A stretch of DNA of 64,000 nt, taken from positions 17,627,001 through 17,691,000 of the forward strand of contig NC_092568.1 of the NCBI RefSeq assembly GCF_037975245.1. Reading direction: 5' to 3'. Of this stretch, positions 38,001 through 50,592 are shown piece after piece. The notes under the pieces were generated by a model. It was not told the origin of the DNA and ran no database searches. It saw only the letters and a program-made list of their open reading frames with translations. Numbering within the stretch: position 1 is the stretch's first letter; every line of letters begins with the position of its first letter. Source of the stretch: Apostichopus japonicus (taxonomy: Eukaryota; Echinodermata; Holothuroidea; Aspidochirotida; Stichopodidae). Both the position numbers and the translations under genes were made by a program.

Positions 38001-41000
38001 ACAGGAGTAAATTACAAGCCTTTCTACAAACGTTTCTTACCTCATCTTCTTCACCTAATGGCGTGCTGTCCTCCTCATCTCCGTCATCTTTCTCTTTTGA
38101 CAGACTTTTCTTCACTTCCTCCTGGCCGTCATTGGTTTCCTCTTCTGCAGTGCTGTCATTGTTATCTGCATGGAAATCTGAAGACGAGGCAAAATGGAAA
38201 TTTAAAATAAGAGCGCAACAGATCGGAGGGGTCAAAAGTAATTTATTTTCATGAAGGTAGGGTGATAGAATTAGAGGCTGGTATAAATAACCTTGAATAT
38301 CCATACACAACACAAACTATTAAGGGGTTGTTTTGATAGGGGGACATGAAAAGAAAGGTCTTTTTAACGTTTGTCAATGACAATGGGAATACTTCTTTTA
38401 TCACCTCATAGACATGACCGACATATTTGATTCTGACAACCCTCTGATCTGCTTCATGTATGTTTAAGTGTGTGTGTAGTTTCTTCCCCAGGATTTACTT
38501 GGATCTTTGAGATAATAGCATTCCCAGTTGCTGGTTTATAATTTTATTTCCACGACCATTGCACAATTACAGACCTAGCTTCCTACAGGCAGGAGATGGG
38601 GCATCCTCCTCCTCTTTATCTTCTGTCTGTGACTTCAACGGAGAATCTTTGAAGGTCTTCACAGGAGAGGCGGTGCCGATAGATGACCTAAAGGATCAAC
38701 AGTCGATAAGATCCATAGATCAATAATTAATCAATAATGTGATATCGTTCAAACAATCAAGAACTGATACAATGAATGACATGATACTATGATTCTATGG
38801 ATTAATAATTATTCATATAAAAATAGACATAATTCATTGAATCAAGAAGGTAAATGTCTTGATATTTCTCCACGATCAATATTCCACTATGAATAAACGA
38901 TTTCCTGATGAAATCACAAAATACACCACAATCGAAAAGTCAAAGTGGTTTCCTTTAAGTGTATTGTGCAATGGAGTAAAGTGCAAATAAATTTTAACAT
39001 TTATGAATACAAAGTGATGCTTTTGACAGCAAACCGACACATGGTATTGAAAGGAAACGTAATTGAACGTAGCACCACATAAAAGATTCCCCACCGGAGA
39101 GCAAACAAAACGTAAATGTTAATGAATATATATTATCTAGCATATCCTCTAGGTCTTTTCAAAATCAAACTGGGACTCCTGATCTTTTGAAGTCAGCTTA
39201 CTGCTGTGACAAGTAAACCTTTCACGAAAATATCACTTCCGTGTAGTAAAACAATAGTTAATTAGTGCACTTAACAGACACGATAATGAGGGGCACATAA
39301 CTCTTGGTGTCAATTTTGTGAATGCATCATATTGAAAATAACATTAACTTTTATGGCTATAAATAAAATACAAACAAGTGACCTGAGCAGGAAAACAAGT
39401 GATATGCAGCCCAAGCTGAGCTTCCACATCCTCTATGTTGGGGACTAATGGTTATTCACGCCGATTTCTTGTTTGATGGATACAAGCACTTTGCATACAT
39501 AAAAACCAACAATCGTTGCCAAATTTCGCTATGTACAACCTGTAGATCACGTCAGAGTGCAGGGAACCATGGAGAAGTTCAATAATTTTATGTAATTAAA
39601 AGGATAAAGTTTTTTGTTTGTTTTTTATTTTGGACTAACCTCGGACTCTGGGTAAGCGATTGTACCGGTCGGTCATCGATCATCACCTCAAAGATATGTT
39701 CGTTTGGAGTCAGACTAATTCTGTTACCGTTCTCTAATTCCTTCCATTCATCTTTCTTCAAAGGTTTCAACTTTGAGTCTCCAGTCTTTGAGAAGTAAGT
39801 TGGGTTGACATGAATCTGTGCAAAGCAAAAGGAAACAAAAAATCAGAAAGCCAGTCAGCCTTGTGATTCGTTGCCGTACAATTTTGCTCGACATGTCAAT
39901 ATAACTATCAAACTATTGTAGTGCAAGGGAGTTAAATTTGTCCAAGAATTAAGTGAGAACCAGAAAAGATTTGTAGCTACCCAGTGTGGGCATCAACCGT
40001 GTTATTCACACATAAGGATTTTACAGTATAGAATTTTAAACCAAAATATTTCAATATCCAGAAAGCAAAGTCTTCCTATGTGAAATATAGACACATTTGA
40101 CCAATTTTGAGCTAGCAAAAGTCCCTTTAATTGTTGTTGAGGGTTACATGAGATTGTTTATACTCTGTGAAATTTTTTTTAGAAAATGGCTAAGTTTTCA
40201 ACCATTTGAGATAACCCTGTTGACCCTTTGCGCCAGTTTGTGCCCATCGACATTGCATAGATTCCTCCGGCAATGAATCAATAAGAACCGCAGTAATGCT
40301 AATTGCACAACAAGCACATTGTGATTAAAGAGCAGGCTGTTTCCTTCCATTAAACAGTCCAACAGTTCATGCACTAAGTTAAAATTGTAGGTTTAACTAA
40401 ACCTCGCATATTCATGATATCTGGGAGTGTACAATTTCAGAGTCACTTACCTTGTTGAATATTAGTTAAAGTTGTCATTACAAAATTAAATTTTATGGGG
40501 GACTTAAAAGGAAGTCAAAACTTTATAAGGTTAACTGCATCTCCTGTAATTCATGAAAATATATGATTAAACAATTTGAGTCATTTCATCTTCTTTAATA
40601 CGTCTTCTACGAAACTTTGGCCAACATTTTGCTCAACTTTGCTTTTCATCCTGACAAAGGTTTGACGTATCTTATAATTGTACTTTTTAAGATTTACTCT
40701 AGTCACACGTAAAAGTGCTTGGAGATATTCTTTTCTTGTAAAGCACTGTATATACATATATATTATTATTTAACTTTCAGGAAAAGAGAGTTTCCCATAT
40801 TCATAGATCACACATGGACAGGAGGACACTTACTTCATAGAGTGCATGAGACAATGTTCTGTGTCCAAAACTTCCATCAATTTACTGTAATAAATTTTAT
40901 TTTCAAAATATCTGCTGGTTATCTAACCAATAAAAAACCTTGAGAGACTTACTGGCTTAACTCTAAATATGCCATCTTTGATGTCCAAGATGGCATGGTT

Positions 41001-41453
41001 TCTAGATACTCTCTTGTCACTAATCTGAAAAAGGGAAAGAAATTGAACAATCTAGCAAAAACAAATGAAAAGAGAAGTCACATACATATTAAAATGAGAA
41101 GATCATGAGAGACCTGGACACAGAGCATTAAGTATGAATTTCCATAAAAAAGCATGCAAATCAAATTATATTATAACAAATAATGCAAAAATTGAATCAA
41201 GCAGCTCAGGGCATTCATGTGGAATTTTAAGAAACAATCATGCTTATAATTAATTTTTGAGCTTGCCATTTGTCTTGTGTGAATTCTTTCAACATTTTAT
41301 GTTGTGACTATTGAACCCATTGAACATCCAAGCATACAATTTAATGTAACTCACCCCAAGAAATGGACCTCTGCCAACAGTGGTGGACCCTAACGGGACT
41401 AAGATGTTATCACCCGATGAAACACCGCAGGGTTTCAGTTCTACCCCAGACAT
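32056..41453 (-). CDS. APLF: APLF homologue: FHA, Ku-binding motif, two PBZ fingers, acidic histone-binding tail; eleven exons, complete
   Basis: Double-strand-break repair scaffold (non-homologous end joining) and histone chaperone. Exons: 41355-41453, 40953-41024, 39640-39815, 38587-38687, 38041-38177, 37495-37645, 36638-36996, 35365-35633, 34946-35071, 33710-33783, 32056-32288. All borders are AG/GT and phases agree, giving 598 residues (human 511). The start MSGVELKP matches human MSGGFELQP. The FHA domain (about 20-110) keeps phosphopeptide-binding signatures GRG (Arg28), SRNH (Ser40-His43) and NPT (61-63), expected to bind phosphorylated XRCC1/XRCC4. RELPAWMLNL at 216-225 matches the Ku-binding motif. 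Residues 246-430 alternate acidic and basic tracts. PBZ fingers, which bind poly(ADP-ribose), have ligands C447/C453/H460/H466 and C489/C495/H502/H508, each with CPYG. The tail (532-590) keeps YDYEDSFLDD and SDWDPG of the H2A-H2B-binding domain. Confidence 0.93.
32307..32940 (-). mobile_element. Non-LTR retrotransposon (LINE) 3' fragment, reverse-transcriptase C-terminus
   Basis: The minus-strand frame 32478-32906 ends in the conserved C-terminal region of jockey-type LINE ORF2. It shows FCLAAWGGNT, then RDMTKLNRLVSKARKVYG, then the late motif RCRTERYRSSFLPRAI followed by a stop, matching the family pattern RTxRYxxSFIPxAIxxLN. After the stop the sequence runs to CAATAAAGATTCTTATATC, a typical tail, ending about 18-24 bases from the acceptor of the APLF last exon. 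It is 5'-truncated, as LINE insertions usually are, and lies in APLF intron 10 on the APLF strand. Confidence 0.8.
33060..33300 (+). mobile_element. tRNA-derived SINE
   Basis: The first 70 bases look like a tRNA: A-box TGGTAGCTCAGTGG (33068-33081) and B-box GGTTCGAGTC (33114-33123) at normal spacing, with complementary ends ACTGGAG and CACTCCA. The anticodon loop is eight bases and imperfectly closed, so it is not a working tRNA. A non-tRNA body follows with a short hairpin (ctgacttcggtcag) and the stretch GAGTTCCTGCTTGCAGGAT, giving the form of a tRNA-type SINE. The 3' limit is approximate. Confidence 0.6.
33873..34090 (-). repeat. LINE 3'-end remnant with (TAA)n-like tail
   Basis: AAT/TAATCA-type triplets (33876-33904) precede 'cttatatagcgc' (33910-33921) and about 20 bases later a 'gctgcactgtac' segment, as in the tails at 1030 and 19567. 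It is in APLF intron 9 with its tail pointing away from the plus-strand LINE at 34270. Confidence 0.5.
34270..34906 (+). mobile_element. LINE ORF2 C-terminal fragment with (ATT)n tail
   Basis: The plus-strand frame from 34499 gives LHWLPVEQRIIYKTALFVFK, then NNVAPVYLSEL, RSSS, and AVKVWNNLPQSVR followed by FKKNLKTYLF. This is the well-known C-terminal signature of L2/CR1-like LINE ORF2 (LHWLPVxxRIxFK...WNSLPxxLR...FKxxLKTxLF). Just upstream the homologous reading continues in another frame (YYTNFEQ before LHWLPV), so there is a frameshift. The copy ends with 'accggcgctatacaaagtg' and (ATT)7. It is a dead 5'-truncated copy in APLF intron 9, antisense to the gene. Confidence 0.85.
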
Positions 41454-42740
41454 TCTACTCTTTGTTTTATGCAGCAATTCTGAATAAAAGAGGTTGACAA
41501 AGTTTTGAAACCTTTAGATATCAATTCGGCCAAAAAATCCACCTGTGATGATAAAATACAATAATCTTGAGTCGTTTTATAATGAGTCAGGTTTTATAAT
41601 GTGATATTAAAGCACAAAACTGAGAGAAGTGTATTCACCACTGGCATCTGCTTCAGTAAACTATTTATAAGCAAAATATAAAGGTTGTTCTAAGCAAAGC
41701 AACATATTTTTAATTTAGCTGGATGTAAAACATCAAATTAGGACCTGTCACATGTAAATTCTGTGATTCTCTGCCCTGTGGAATCAGAATTGTTTTACAG
41801 ATTTCAGACTTGGTCTTTTAACGTGTGGCAGTGAACTACAACAGTTGTTTGCAATTTTTGCTGTGGAATGTAAGAATCAATTGAAAGTATGTAATTCTTT
41901 ATCAATGGCAAGGGAAAATTAATCCAGCATCACGTTGCAAACTGCTATACAAAATGGTCAAATTGCTATACAAGGCCAAAGATGCATAACAGTTGTATAC
42001 AGAGGAACTATATTTTTCTTATTAAGAGACAACATTAAAAGTCTTCATAACTGCTACACAATATTTCAACAATAAATTATTCCCTGCGTAGTCAAGCCAT
42101 CAAAGTCCAGCCTGCATTAGGAGCACCTTCCGCATGAAACATACACTACAATGTAGGTAACTAACCCTTGATGTCAACATCAATATCCCTAGCATTTTTG
42201 GGTAAAAAATGTGGTAACCTTATCTTAGAATTTACACTGTAACTTGCTAACCCATGTTATCCTATTCATTTATTTCATTTTCTACCTTAGGGGAGTTAGG
42301 GCTCTGTAATTTTGGGTCAGGTTTCATAACTGTAGCCTGTAGGCAATATTGGTTCATTGCTTAGTTACACTAGCATTATGAAAATCAGCTACACTTATTA
42401 ATGTCACTATACTAAGTTAGGCTTCTAACAGTATATATAACACTCACTTTTACTGAGTGTACTATAACTACTACTAGCATTAGTATTAATAGCTACTACA
42501 ACCTCATACTCATTAAACCGTGGTTACCTATGTAAGACCTAGTTTTGCGAAAACCAAATTCGTATCAACGCATTTGGCCCTAAGATGCTTCAGACTAATT
42601 TGCATATAGGAGCGAACACATGATAAACAACAAAAATCTTGATAACTTCCCCTCACCAACAATGAAGATTCTCTTGGATCTTAGAAGATTCTCAGTGCTT
42701 CTTTTGCTTCACATTCGATGGGTTTCAGGGAACGCAGAAC
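41454..42740 (-). other. APLF 5' UTR with a probable non-coding first exon and intron
   Basis: Thirty bases upstream of the APLF ATG there is a good acceptor, CTCTTTTATTCAG (41482-41494 read on the minus strand), so the initiating exon begins at about 41481. A matching donor GTTG|GTGAGG is at 42656-42657, which would put a non-coding first exon at about 42657-42740. The acceptor is convincing; the donor choice is tentative and no TATA box is evident. Confidence 0.4.
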
Positions 42741-43979
42741 GTGACCTACTTTCCTGAACATAAACAACTTCACTGACCATTTACGAGGTAATTCTCTATG
42801 CTATGTTGACCTCCAATTTCCCAGGTCTATGTGAACCCAAAGCCAGTTCAAGCCAGCTTGAGCAAGCTTTGTTTACGGAAAATAGATCGAGCCTGCAGAG
42901 ATGTGCTGTAATCTGCATGTAATGTCTCCCTGAACTCATGTGGCATGGATGGCGGAGCCGGTAGGGGCGAAGGGGACTGGGAGGTTAAAGGCTCCCCTCT
43001 TTTTGAATGTATAAAACTTGGCATTGCAATAACCCCATGTAGCAAAAGTAATTTCTTAAAATAAACGGTCTATACGGTACTGTGTAACCATTCAAAAAAT
43101 AAATAAAAAAATGAACGAAATGCATAACTTCAATTCCCGTACGTGGAAATTGACAGTTAATGACAGCAAATGATCAATTGTCGTGTTTCATATCCATTAT
43201 CCGTCAAATTGTTTACTTTTTTCCTCAAAATTATGTAGAAACAGGTACCGAAAACACTCAATAGTTTATGAAGACATTCCGCCAACACTACTGAATCCTA
43301 GCTACTTTACTCGGTATAACCCCACCATATCTATTACCACCGTAATCCTAATTTTCATAGGAATAGTAATTATTTTGGCAACGTTTGAGATAAAATGTCG
43401 CACTTTCAAGGAATAATGCGAAATATCCATGATCTTAATGTTAGAGGACTGTTTTGAGGACGTTTGGAGATCAAAATAAATGAAATTCTGATACTAAGAA
43501 ACCAAATGCTTGAAATAGACAGTCGAAACGTTGATACAGAATGTCGTAATTCGACCGCCCATGTCAGCATGTTCCTTACACAAATTTAAACAAAAGAGTC
43601 TACACATGCGGCCGATCAAGATTTTAACCCAGTCCCATATTCGATTTCACAATTCTACAAAGGAAACGTCTGAAAACACCTCTTTATTCATTGCTATGGA
43701 AGGAAATGACACAATTTTTAAGCTACATCGGTAACTCGGACCGAGAGGAAGATACTGTTCAAGAGAAGGGACCTAAGACAGGCTAATGTAGAACCCCACA
43801 TGACAAGCCCTGGGACACCCGAACACTCTCTCTTGTGACCTTGTTCTACTGTAATGTTCTGCCCCCCCCCCCCACACACACACACAAACTAAAGGCACGG
43901 ACGGATATCCCTACCCGCCTAGAACACACTGACACAATCTCGGTTGAAACCTATCCCGAAGACACAATCTCCAGGATAG

Positions 43980-44840
43980 GTTGCCGGACAAATACCCCCC
44001 CGGACATGTACCACCCGGACTCAAGATAATAATACTCAGATATATCAGATTACTATTCTAATATATCAGATTATTATTCTGATATATCAGATTATTAATC
44101 TGATAAATCAAATTATTAATCTGACATATCAGATTATTCTTCTGATATATCATGTTATTAATCTGATATATCAGTTTATTAATCTGATATATCGACTATT
44201 ATTCTGATATATCAGATTATTATTCTGATATATCAATTATTATTATCTTGCCACCTATCTTGCCCCGGGCCTCGGTCCATTTTCAAACCCTATATCCAGG
44301 AGTTATGGGGGCTTATATATGAAAAGCTCGATTCTTTTTAAAAAGTCAGGAAGAGGTTAAAAGGGCCAGGGCACACGACGACCCTAGAGTGGTGCCAGTC
44401 TGTTTTTACCTCCATGGTTTAACCGGCACCCTGACCCAATTTTAAATATGTTCTCGCAGTTGCCCGAGGGACCAGGGTGTATGTTGAGGCCCGCGGGAAA
44501 CTAAACTCGAAAAAAGACCTGTGTATCTGTCGCTGCATCCGTCCCCTATAGTTACCGGCATGTGTCCAGGGGGATATTCGTCCGGGGGTATTTATCCGGG
44601 GGGTAATTGTCTAGGGGGTATTCGTCCGAGGAGGTAGTTGTCCGGGTGGGTAGGTGTCCGGGCTTTTTTTTTTTGTCCTCGGGGGTTATTGTCCGGGGGG
44701 TATCTGTCCGGGTGGTAGTTGTCCTGAGGGTAATTGTCCGGGTGGTATTTGTCCGGGGATAATTGTCCGGGGGGTTATTGACTGGGGGTAATCGTCCTGG
44801 GGATATTTGTTTGGGGGGGATATTTGTCCGGTCACGCCAG
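43980..44840. repeat. GTCCGGGGG-rich degenerate repeat block with inverted halves
   Basis: The left edge (43983-44025) carries CCGGACAAATACCCCCCCGG and CACCCGGAC. The right part (about 44560-44835) carries at least a dozen degenerate units in inverse orientation of the type GTCCGGGGGGTAATT, spaced roughly 15-20 bases. The halves can fold back on each other around a middle that contains the palindrome array and unrelated unique DNA. This fits a foldback or non-autonomous mobile element, but no terminal repeat or target duplication was defined. Confidence 0.55.
44034..44243. repeat. Tandem array of AATCTGATATATCAGATT palindromes
   Basis: About ten imperfect copies, with a period near 20-21 bases, of TCTGATATATCAGATTATTA are seen. 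The 18-base core AATCTGATATATCAGATT is its own reverse complement, so every unit is a potential hairpin or cruciform. Confidence 0.92.
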
Positions 44841-47168
44841 GATATAGTGTCTGAGGGGTCACCAATCTATCTCCTGCTACACTGTCGAATATGGACTTGT
44901 AGTTGTCTTGTACTCAATCGTCAAAGTTGCTGCAGGGGGTGAACCGACAAGGATATAGGCTATATAATTTTACAGAAGCATCTTGGAAAGGTATAGATAC
45001 AGGCATCGTATAGTACTTGGGGGAACGTAGTCTATTAGGGATCCATCCTTGATAAGTATAGTATACGAGATTTGAGGAGGGAGTGGGAGGGGGATAAGAT
45101 GTTATGTCTTCGAGGAGAGGGGTCTTAGGGAAGGGGTAACCCCTCCCCTTTTAGAAATTTTGGGTAAAAAGAAGCAGCTTGCAAAGTTGCTATATTTTGC
45201 AACCATGGAGAAACGATATTAAAGACATTTTACTGTTTAGGTTGTACCGTACAACTGTACACTAATATTTTTGGAATATTCTGTCTGTCGATATGGGGGG
45301 GGGGGGCTGAGCCCCTGACATTAATCTGGGAAGGGGAACTACAGCCACCCTCCATTCCCCGAAGTATACGTGCAGGCGCCCCTGGGCATATTATATTTTC
45401 TAACGTGATTAGTCATTTCCTTCCAAACTTAAAAGTATATCATATTATACATAGAAAGTTGGTAGAGGAGAAATTAGCTAAGTCGCCATTGATTCCTATG
45501 CTTAATTCGACTCGCTGTCTCTTTCTTCTGTCAGTCTGTGATCCCTATCTCGTCAAGCTGTATCTGTGCCATGCAATCGATACAGTATATACCTGAAAAT
45601 CCGTACGATGATACTACATACGGCTTCTTGGCCTCCCCCCCCCCCTCCCCCACACATGGAATCAGTGAGTCGATACGCAATACATTAATGTCACATGAAT
45701 GACTTGAAGCGTTAAATTCAAGTAAATTTGGTTTCCTTCCTTTGTATCTCCAAAACTTTACGCTAATTTGAAGGCATGCTTGCCGAAGAAGCATCATTGG
45801 AGCTCTGACATTGAAGCACTGACTTTGAATTTTTTTTTTAGCATTTGATTGATCTTTAACAGTTGGAGGTCGTGCATGTAGATATATGGCATGCATGCAC
45901 GCTCAGTGAGCAAAGAAGGCAGTATAGTGTAGAATACAGAACATCAACAACAAAATATTTCTTCTAATTGCTTCAATAATATTCTATTTGATAATTATTC
46001 ATCGGTTCTCTTTTTTAGAATGCCATTAAAAAAACATGCTATGACTGGCAATAAGGGGGTGGGGGATCGCCTTTGGGAAAATGATCCAATGCGGTGCTTC
46101 GTACGTCCCCTATGAAAATGTTTGTTAACAGGGAGGGGGAAGGGGAGGGGGACAGAGGGGGCCGCCTCCTACCGAGCGTAATATAGTCAGGCTTTAAACA
46201 CGTTGTACTTTGGTGCACCATATGACATATTTTAACCAAAGAGTTGCCTAAAATGATTCACATACAGTGACAAAGTGGTGTCCCAATTATGCTTAGAAAA
46301 CTCAAAACTTGTCACAATTTATCTATTTACACAACCTACAACTCTTTCCCGCTCTGCTGCCGCCCATACAGTTAGTTGTATTAGTTTTATCCTGCCATCA
46401 TATCGAAACAATAACATGTTATAAGACCATCCGTAACATTGACTTTGAAAATCCCTGTCGTTGTTGGAATACGTGTATATATTTGAATGGAGAAGGCAAG
46501 GGGGAGGGGGAGTGGAATGGGGGGGGGAGTGGGTTACAGTGTAAACATATTGACGACCTTAACAGCCAATTTTCCGTGCATTATTCTATTGTCTGCTGTG
46601 TGTTAATCTCACCCCCATATGCAGATGCACGCAATACCTTGGTGCGCGTGAGTTTTCACAATTGTTTCGCAAGAGTTCTCGTAATTAACGTTATTCCGAT
46701 TGTAACCTATATATCTACACATGCATTATGAAATATTATATATGGTAGTGCATTCTATAAGGTGACCCTTTCTCAGTTGGATTCCCATTAATGTGTTTTC
46801 AAATTTCAAGCGTCCATTATATCTTTCTGAACCAAAGTATAATATATATATCACATCGTTTGATATTGATCATTGTATATATATATATATATATATATTC
46901 CATGAAATGGTCACTTAGGCTAAAGTGGTGTAGGTATCGATCCCCCGTTGTGCATCCATTTTGCTGTTAATTTGATATCGGGAAAGAGTTAGAATTGGCG
47001 ACGCTATACAGAAGTAAGAATGACATCCTTAGCAAAAGATATATAAGCTCAGGGGATCGTTATATATTGATGTGAGGTCACATTCTAAAACTGTATGACA
47101 AACAAGGGTGATTATATAGGACCAACAAATATATTAAAGCTGTGTAATCGGATTGAACATTACGTCAC

Positions 47169-47203
47169 ACATACACACACACACACACACGCACACACAC
47201 ACA
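47169..47203. repeat. (CA)n microsatellite
   Basis: An almost uninterrupted CA run has one T and one G substitution. Confidence 0.9.
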
Positions 47204-47794
47204 ATTGCAGCTTTCAACAAATTAAACTTGATCAAGAAACGTGGCAAAATCATGATATTTGTTGGACTTGTCAAGTATACACACATCGGTTGTCACGTTG
47301 CCGTGATTGCTTGATCTGTGTTTTGCTAACATGTTGCTAAGGTGACAAGTTACATAACGTGACATTTATATATCCTTATATTGGAAATTTTCGATTTGCT
47401 GTGATAAATTTAAAAACATGTCGGAATCATGATATTTGTTAACTGGTCAAGTTACGTAATACGGCTAAATATTGATTAGAAAAGTCAAATTGTCGAGAAG
47501 TTATGTTACACTAGCCTATAGTTGGCAAACATTAAAGTCGACGTGCACTTTGGCAAATGAAACGGCAAACATAAACAAACACAGCCAAGTTTAGGTCACC
47601 AACAATTTCTTAGAAAAATGAAATCGGCCTGATTTCAGATCTGTGTATAATGCGCTGCCGATTTGTCAAAGACAAATGGTACCTATGAGTACCCTGCTGT
47701 TGATATGACCAACACAATATGAAGACAAGAAATGTTTTAAGACACGTGCTCCCAGAATTTTCTTTCTAACTTTCACGTGCAATGAACCTAACAA

Positions 47795-47798
<4 letters not shown>

Positions 47799-47847
<49 letters not shown>
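47799..47847. repeat. (TA)n microsatellite
   Basis: About 24 uninterrupted TA dinucleotides. Confidence 0.97.
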
Positions 47848-47850
<3 letters not shown>

Positions 47851-48364
47851 ACCCTCTGTATGATAACTATGGTAAACTTTGCTTAGTCAAATGACCTTTC
47901 AGGCAGATAAAACTTCCACTTTTAGTCTAGTACCCGAATCTTTTGTATGTCACATCTGGTGTAGTTTTAATAGTTCGTAACATAATAATGTGTTGTGCGA
48001 AGGTAACGTTGACCATAACACATCCGAAGGTCTTAGCAATCCTTATTCCCATAGCATTCCTGTTCGTCATAACAACCACGCAAAACAAGCCACTCACATG
48101 CTTATATAATTAGAGTTATACATAACGATTCTTTATGACATTGGTAATGATGGCCTAAGCTGTTGGCAACCTTCATTTACCCTATAAGACACCTTTGCCC
48201 GTAACCAGAAATAACTAATAATTAGAGGCCTGCTTTTTCGATCTCCTGGAATTTTCCAAAATCAAGTGATGTTATGTAAGATTGTTCATCTCAGTTTGAC
48301 GTATATAGATATACACGATATTTATATAAAGACCTATATGTACATACACACACATGTACATAGG

Positions 48365-48377
48365 CCTATATATATGT

Positions 48378-48466
<89 letters not shown>

Positions 48467-48476
48467 CTTTCACGAT
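48365..48476. repeat. (TA)n microsatellite with interruptions
   Basis: Alternating TA for about 110 bases, broken by TATGTATACA and by AAAATATA and TAATATA steps. Confidence 0.95.
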
Positions 48477-50220
48477 ACTAGTATTTTATACTTTTCATTT
48501 TCACTGTGCAATATCATTTTTGTTCGCTAAAACTTGTTTACAGTTCAACCATTCCACCATGTGGTCATATCATCGATTTGACCGAGTCAAATGAGAAGTA
48601 ATTTACATCTATATTAGTGATATATATTTGATGTATGTGGTCTATAGTTTAAAATAATATCATCAAATTATAAGAAACCTATTTTAAAATCGAACACAAC
48701 GACCAGCTCAGCTGCGTACTCTTTTTTTTTCAATTTGCTAAAGAAGTGTTAGAATAATATCAGGGGAATATATACAACTTTCGTTGACACCAGTTGTCTT
48801 ACTATTATTTAATTAAAATACTATAAAATTGCCAATAATTCAATTACTAACGTTAACAAAATCCATAACTGAAGGTTCTTTTTACATTGAAAGAAACAGT
48901 GGAAGTAATCAATTTCTAAAAACTTAAATTTAAAAACGTCAAACACTTCGAGAGATTGACAATAAATTGAATGCTGCTTTTGAAACAATTAATAATGAAG
49001 AAAGTTTGCAAGAAACTTTTTTTTAATAAATGATATGATTTTGTGTATCGATGTGCATATTCCTAATGTATTAGGACTTCTCCTTCTACTGAAATTTAAA
49101 AAAGTAACGTAATATTAAGAATATTGCGCTACTCGCATGTCAAATTTGATAAAATTTCAACACCTATTGGATCAATCGAACTTAATTATTAAGTACAGTC
49201 TGTTGTGTATGGTTTAGCCTCAGAGCTATCGATCTGCATCCAAGGCGAACGTAAATAAGTTCGTATTCCGTACCACATATTGCAATTTTAACAAGACTGC
49301 GTCATTTTACGCGGGTTCCGCAAGATGCTAACGTTTCCTTGATATCTATTTTATACTGATATATACATATATATTCATACATATATAGACCAGAAGATGA
49401 ATCAATGAAAATATATATCATATACGTAAAAACATCAATAACACTCTCCACCTCGTTTTCTCCTTTGTAGAAATAAACAGGCCCTAACTATATCATACAG
49501 TTCAACCGTTCCAATCGGTATAATGGTGTATTGAACCCAGTAACGCTTTACGATGTATACGCGAATCACAGGAAATGAGAAAATTCAGAAAGAAAGGTCT
49601 ATATATATATAGAGTAGGCCTATAGTATGGATACTTGTGAGCTGAAATATAAAGAAAAAGATAATATGCATAGCCTGCTTGTATTGTGGGCCTGCAATAC
49701 ATATGTGACCAAATATAATATGAAGGGAGGGGAGGTGAGGGGGGGGGGTAGGAGGGAGAGCAGAGGAATTAGGAAATGCATAAGATCTGGGAAATGGGTG
49801 AGACGGGAGTTACCTGGCTTCAAGGTCAAATCTTAAGTATTTTATACAGGGCGAGTATATGTGATATTCTTAGAAGTTTGTACTTTGAATTAGTATATAG
49901 CATATGCTGAAGAAACAATATATATACATTTTATACTAGTATGGTATGTTAAGGTATTAATTTAGATACACGGTATTGGTAGGGTTTGTCGAAGTAACTT
50001 GTAATGCTTCTGTTCGGGAAATGTAAATGATGTATGGCATGTTCAAGTACGTTGAACGAGATATTGTTTTTATGCATATATTAGCCTTTCGTTCCGGTGC
50101 CCGTGTGTTCATGTGGGGAGAGAATATCTGTTCTATATATAACATGCCAACACCCTTCTTGTATGCCCGCATTCTGTCGTATACCTTTATACGTTTAGCA
50201 CCGTCATAGGATTTCGTCTG

Positions 50221-50592
50221 TTAAAGGCATTGAAGACTCGCCCCAAACAGCGTGCCGCCATCTTTAAAAAGTTAACTTTCCGTTGCTTGCAAGTGAAATT
50301 TTTCTCTTGTCGCTACAAAATGCAGACAAGTAATGAAACGTGATACCTTGTTATTTTAGTTGGACCTGAGATGTCCATCGCTGTATCGTTTGTATACTGT
50401 GCTGTGGGTATTGACCGCAGCTGTATGTACTGACTGTACACTATAAGTGTCTAATTACCGACGGTATAGCAAGCTGTGTGTATTTTCTGGGATCGATGAT
50501 GGTGTCTAACACTTCTGTTACACATCATTCGAAAGTAGTTCAGATTGCCGGCATAAGACGTTTCTTTTTGCGCGAGTCTTCACACCCTTTAA
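50221..50592. mobile_element. TTAA-flanked MITE (piggyBac-type target)
   Basis: TTAA (50221-50224) and TTAA (50589-50592) bound a 364-base segment with 17-base terminal inverted repeats: left AGGCATTGAAGACTCGC, right (reverse complement) AGGGTGTGAAGACTCGC, matching at 14 of 17 positions. The TTAA target duplication is characteristic of the piggyBac superfamily, and the element is far too short to encode a transposase. The interior, starting CCCAAACAGCGTGCCGCC, resembles a repeat I associate with sea cucumber sequences; that association is from memory and unverified. Confidence 0.75.

Noticed and set aside
43183-43416. 77-codon frame with a hydrophobic stretch (possible small membrane protein)
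   Set aside because: A single AT-rich frame with isoleucine-rich composition expected of non-coding DNA; no homology recognised and no promoter seen.
46309-46731. 140-codon plus-strand frame in the intergenic region
   Set aside because: No recognisable domain, a low-complexity G-rich middle, and no promoter or splice context.
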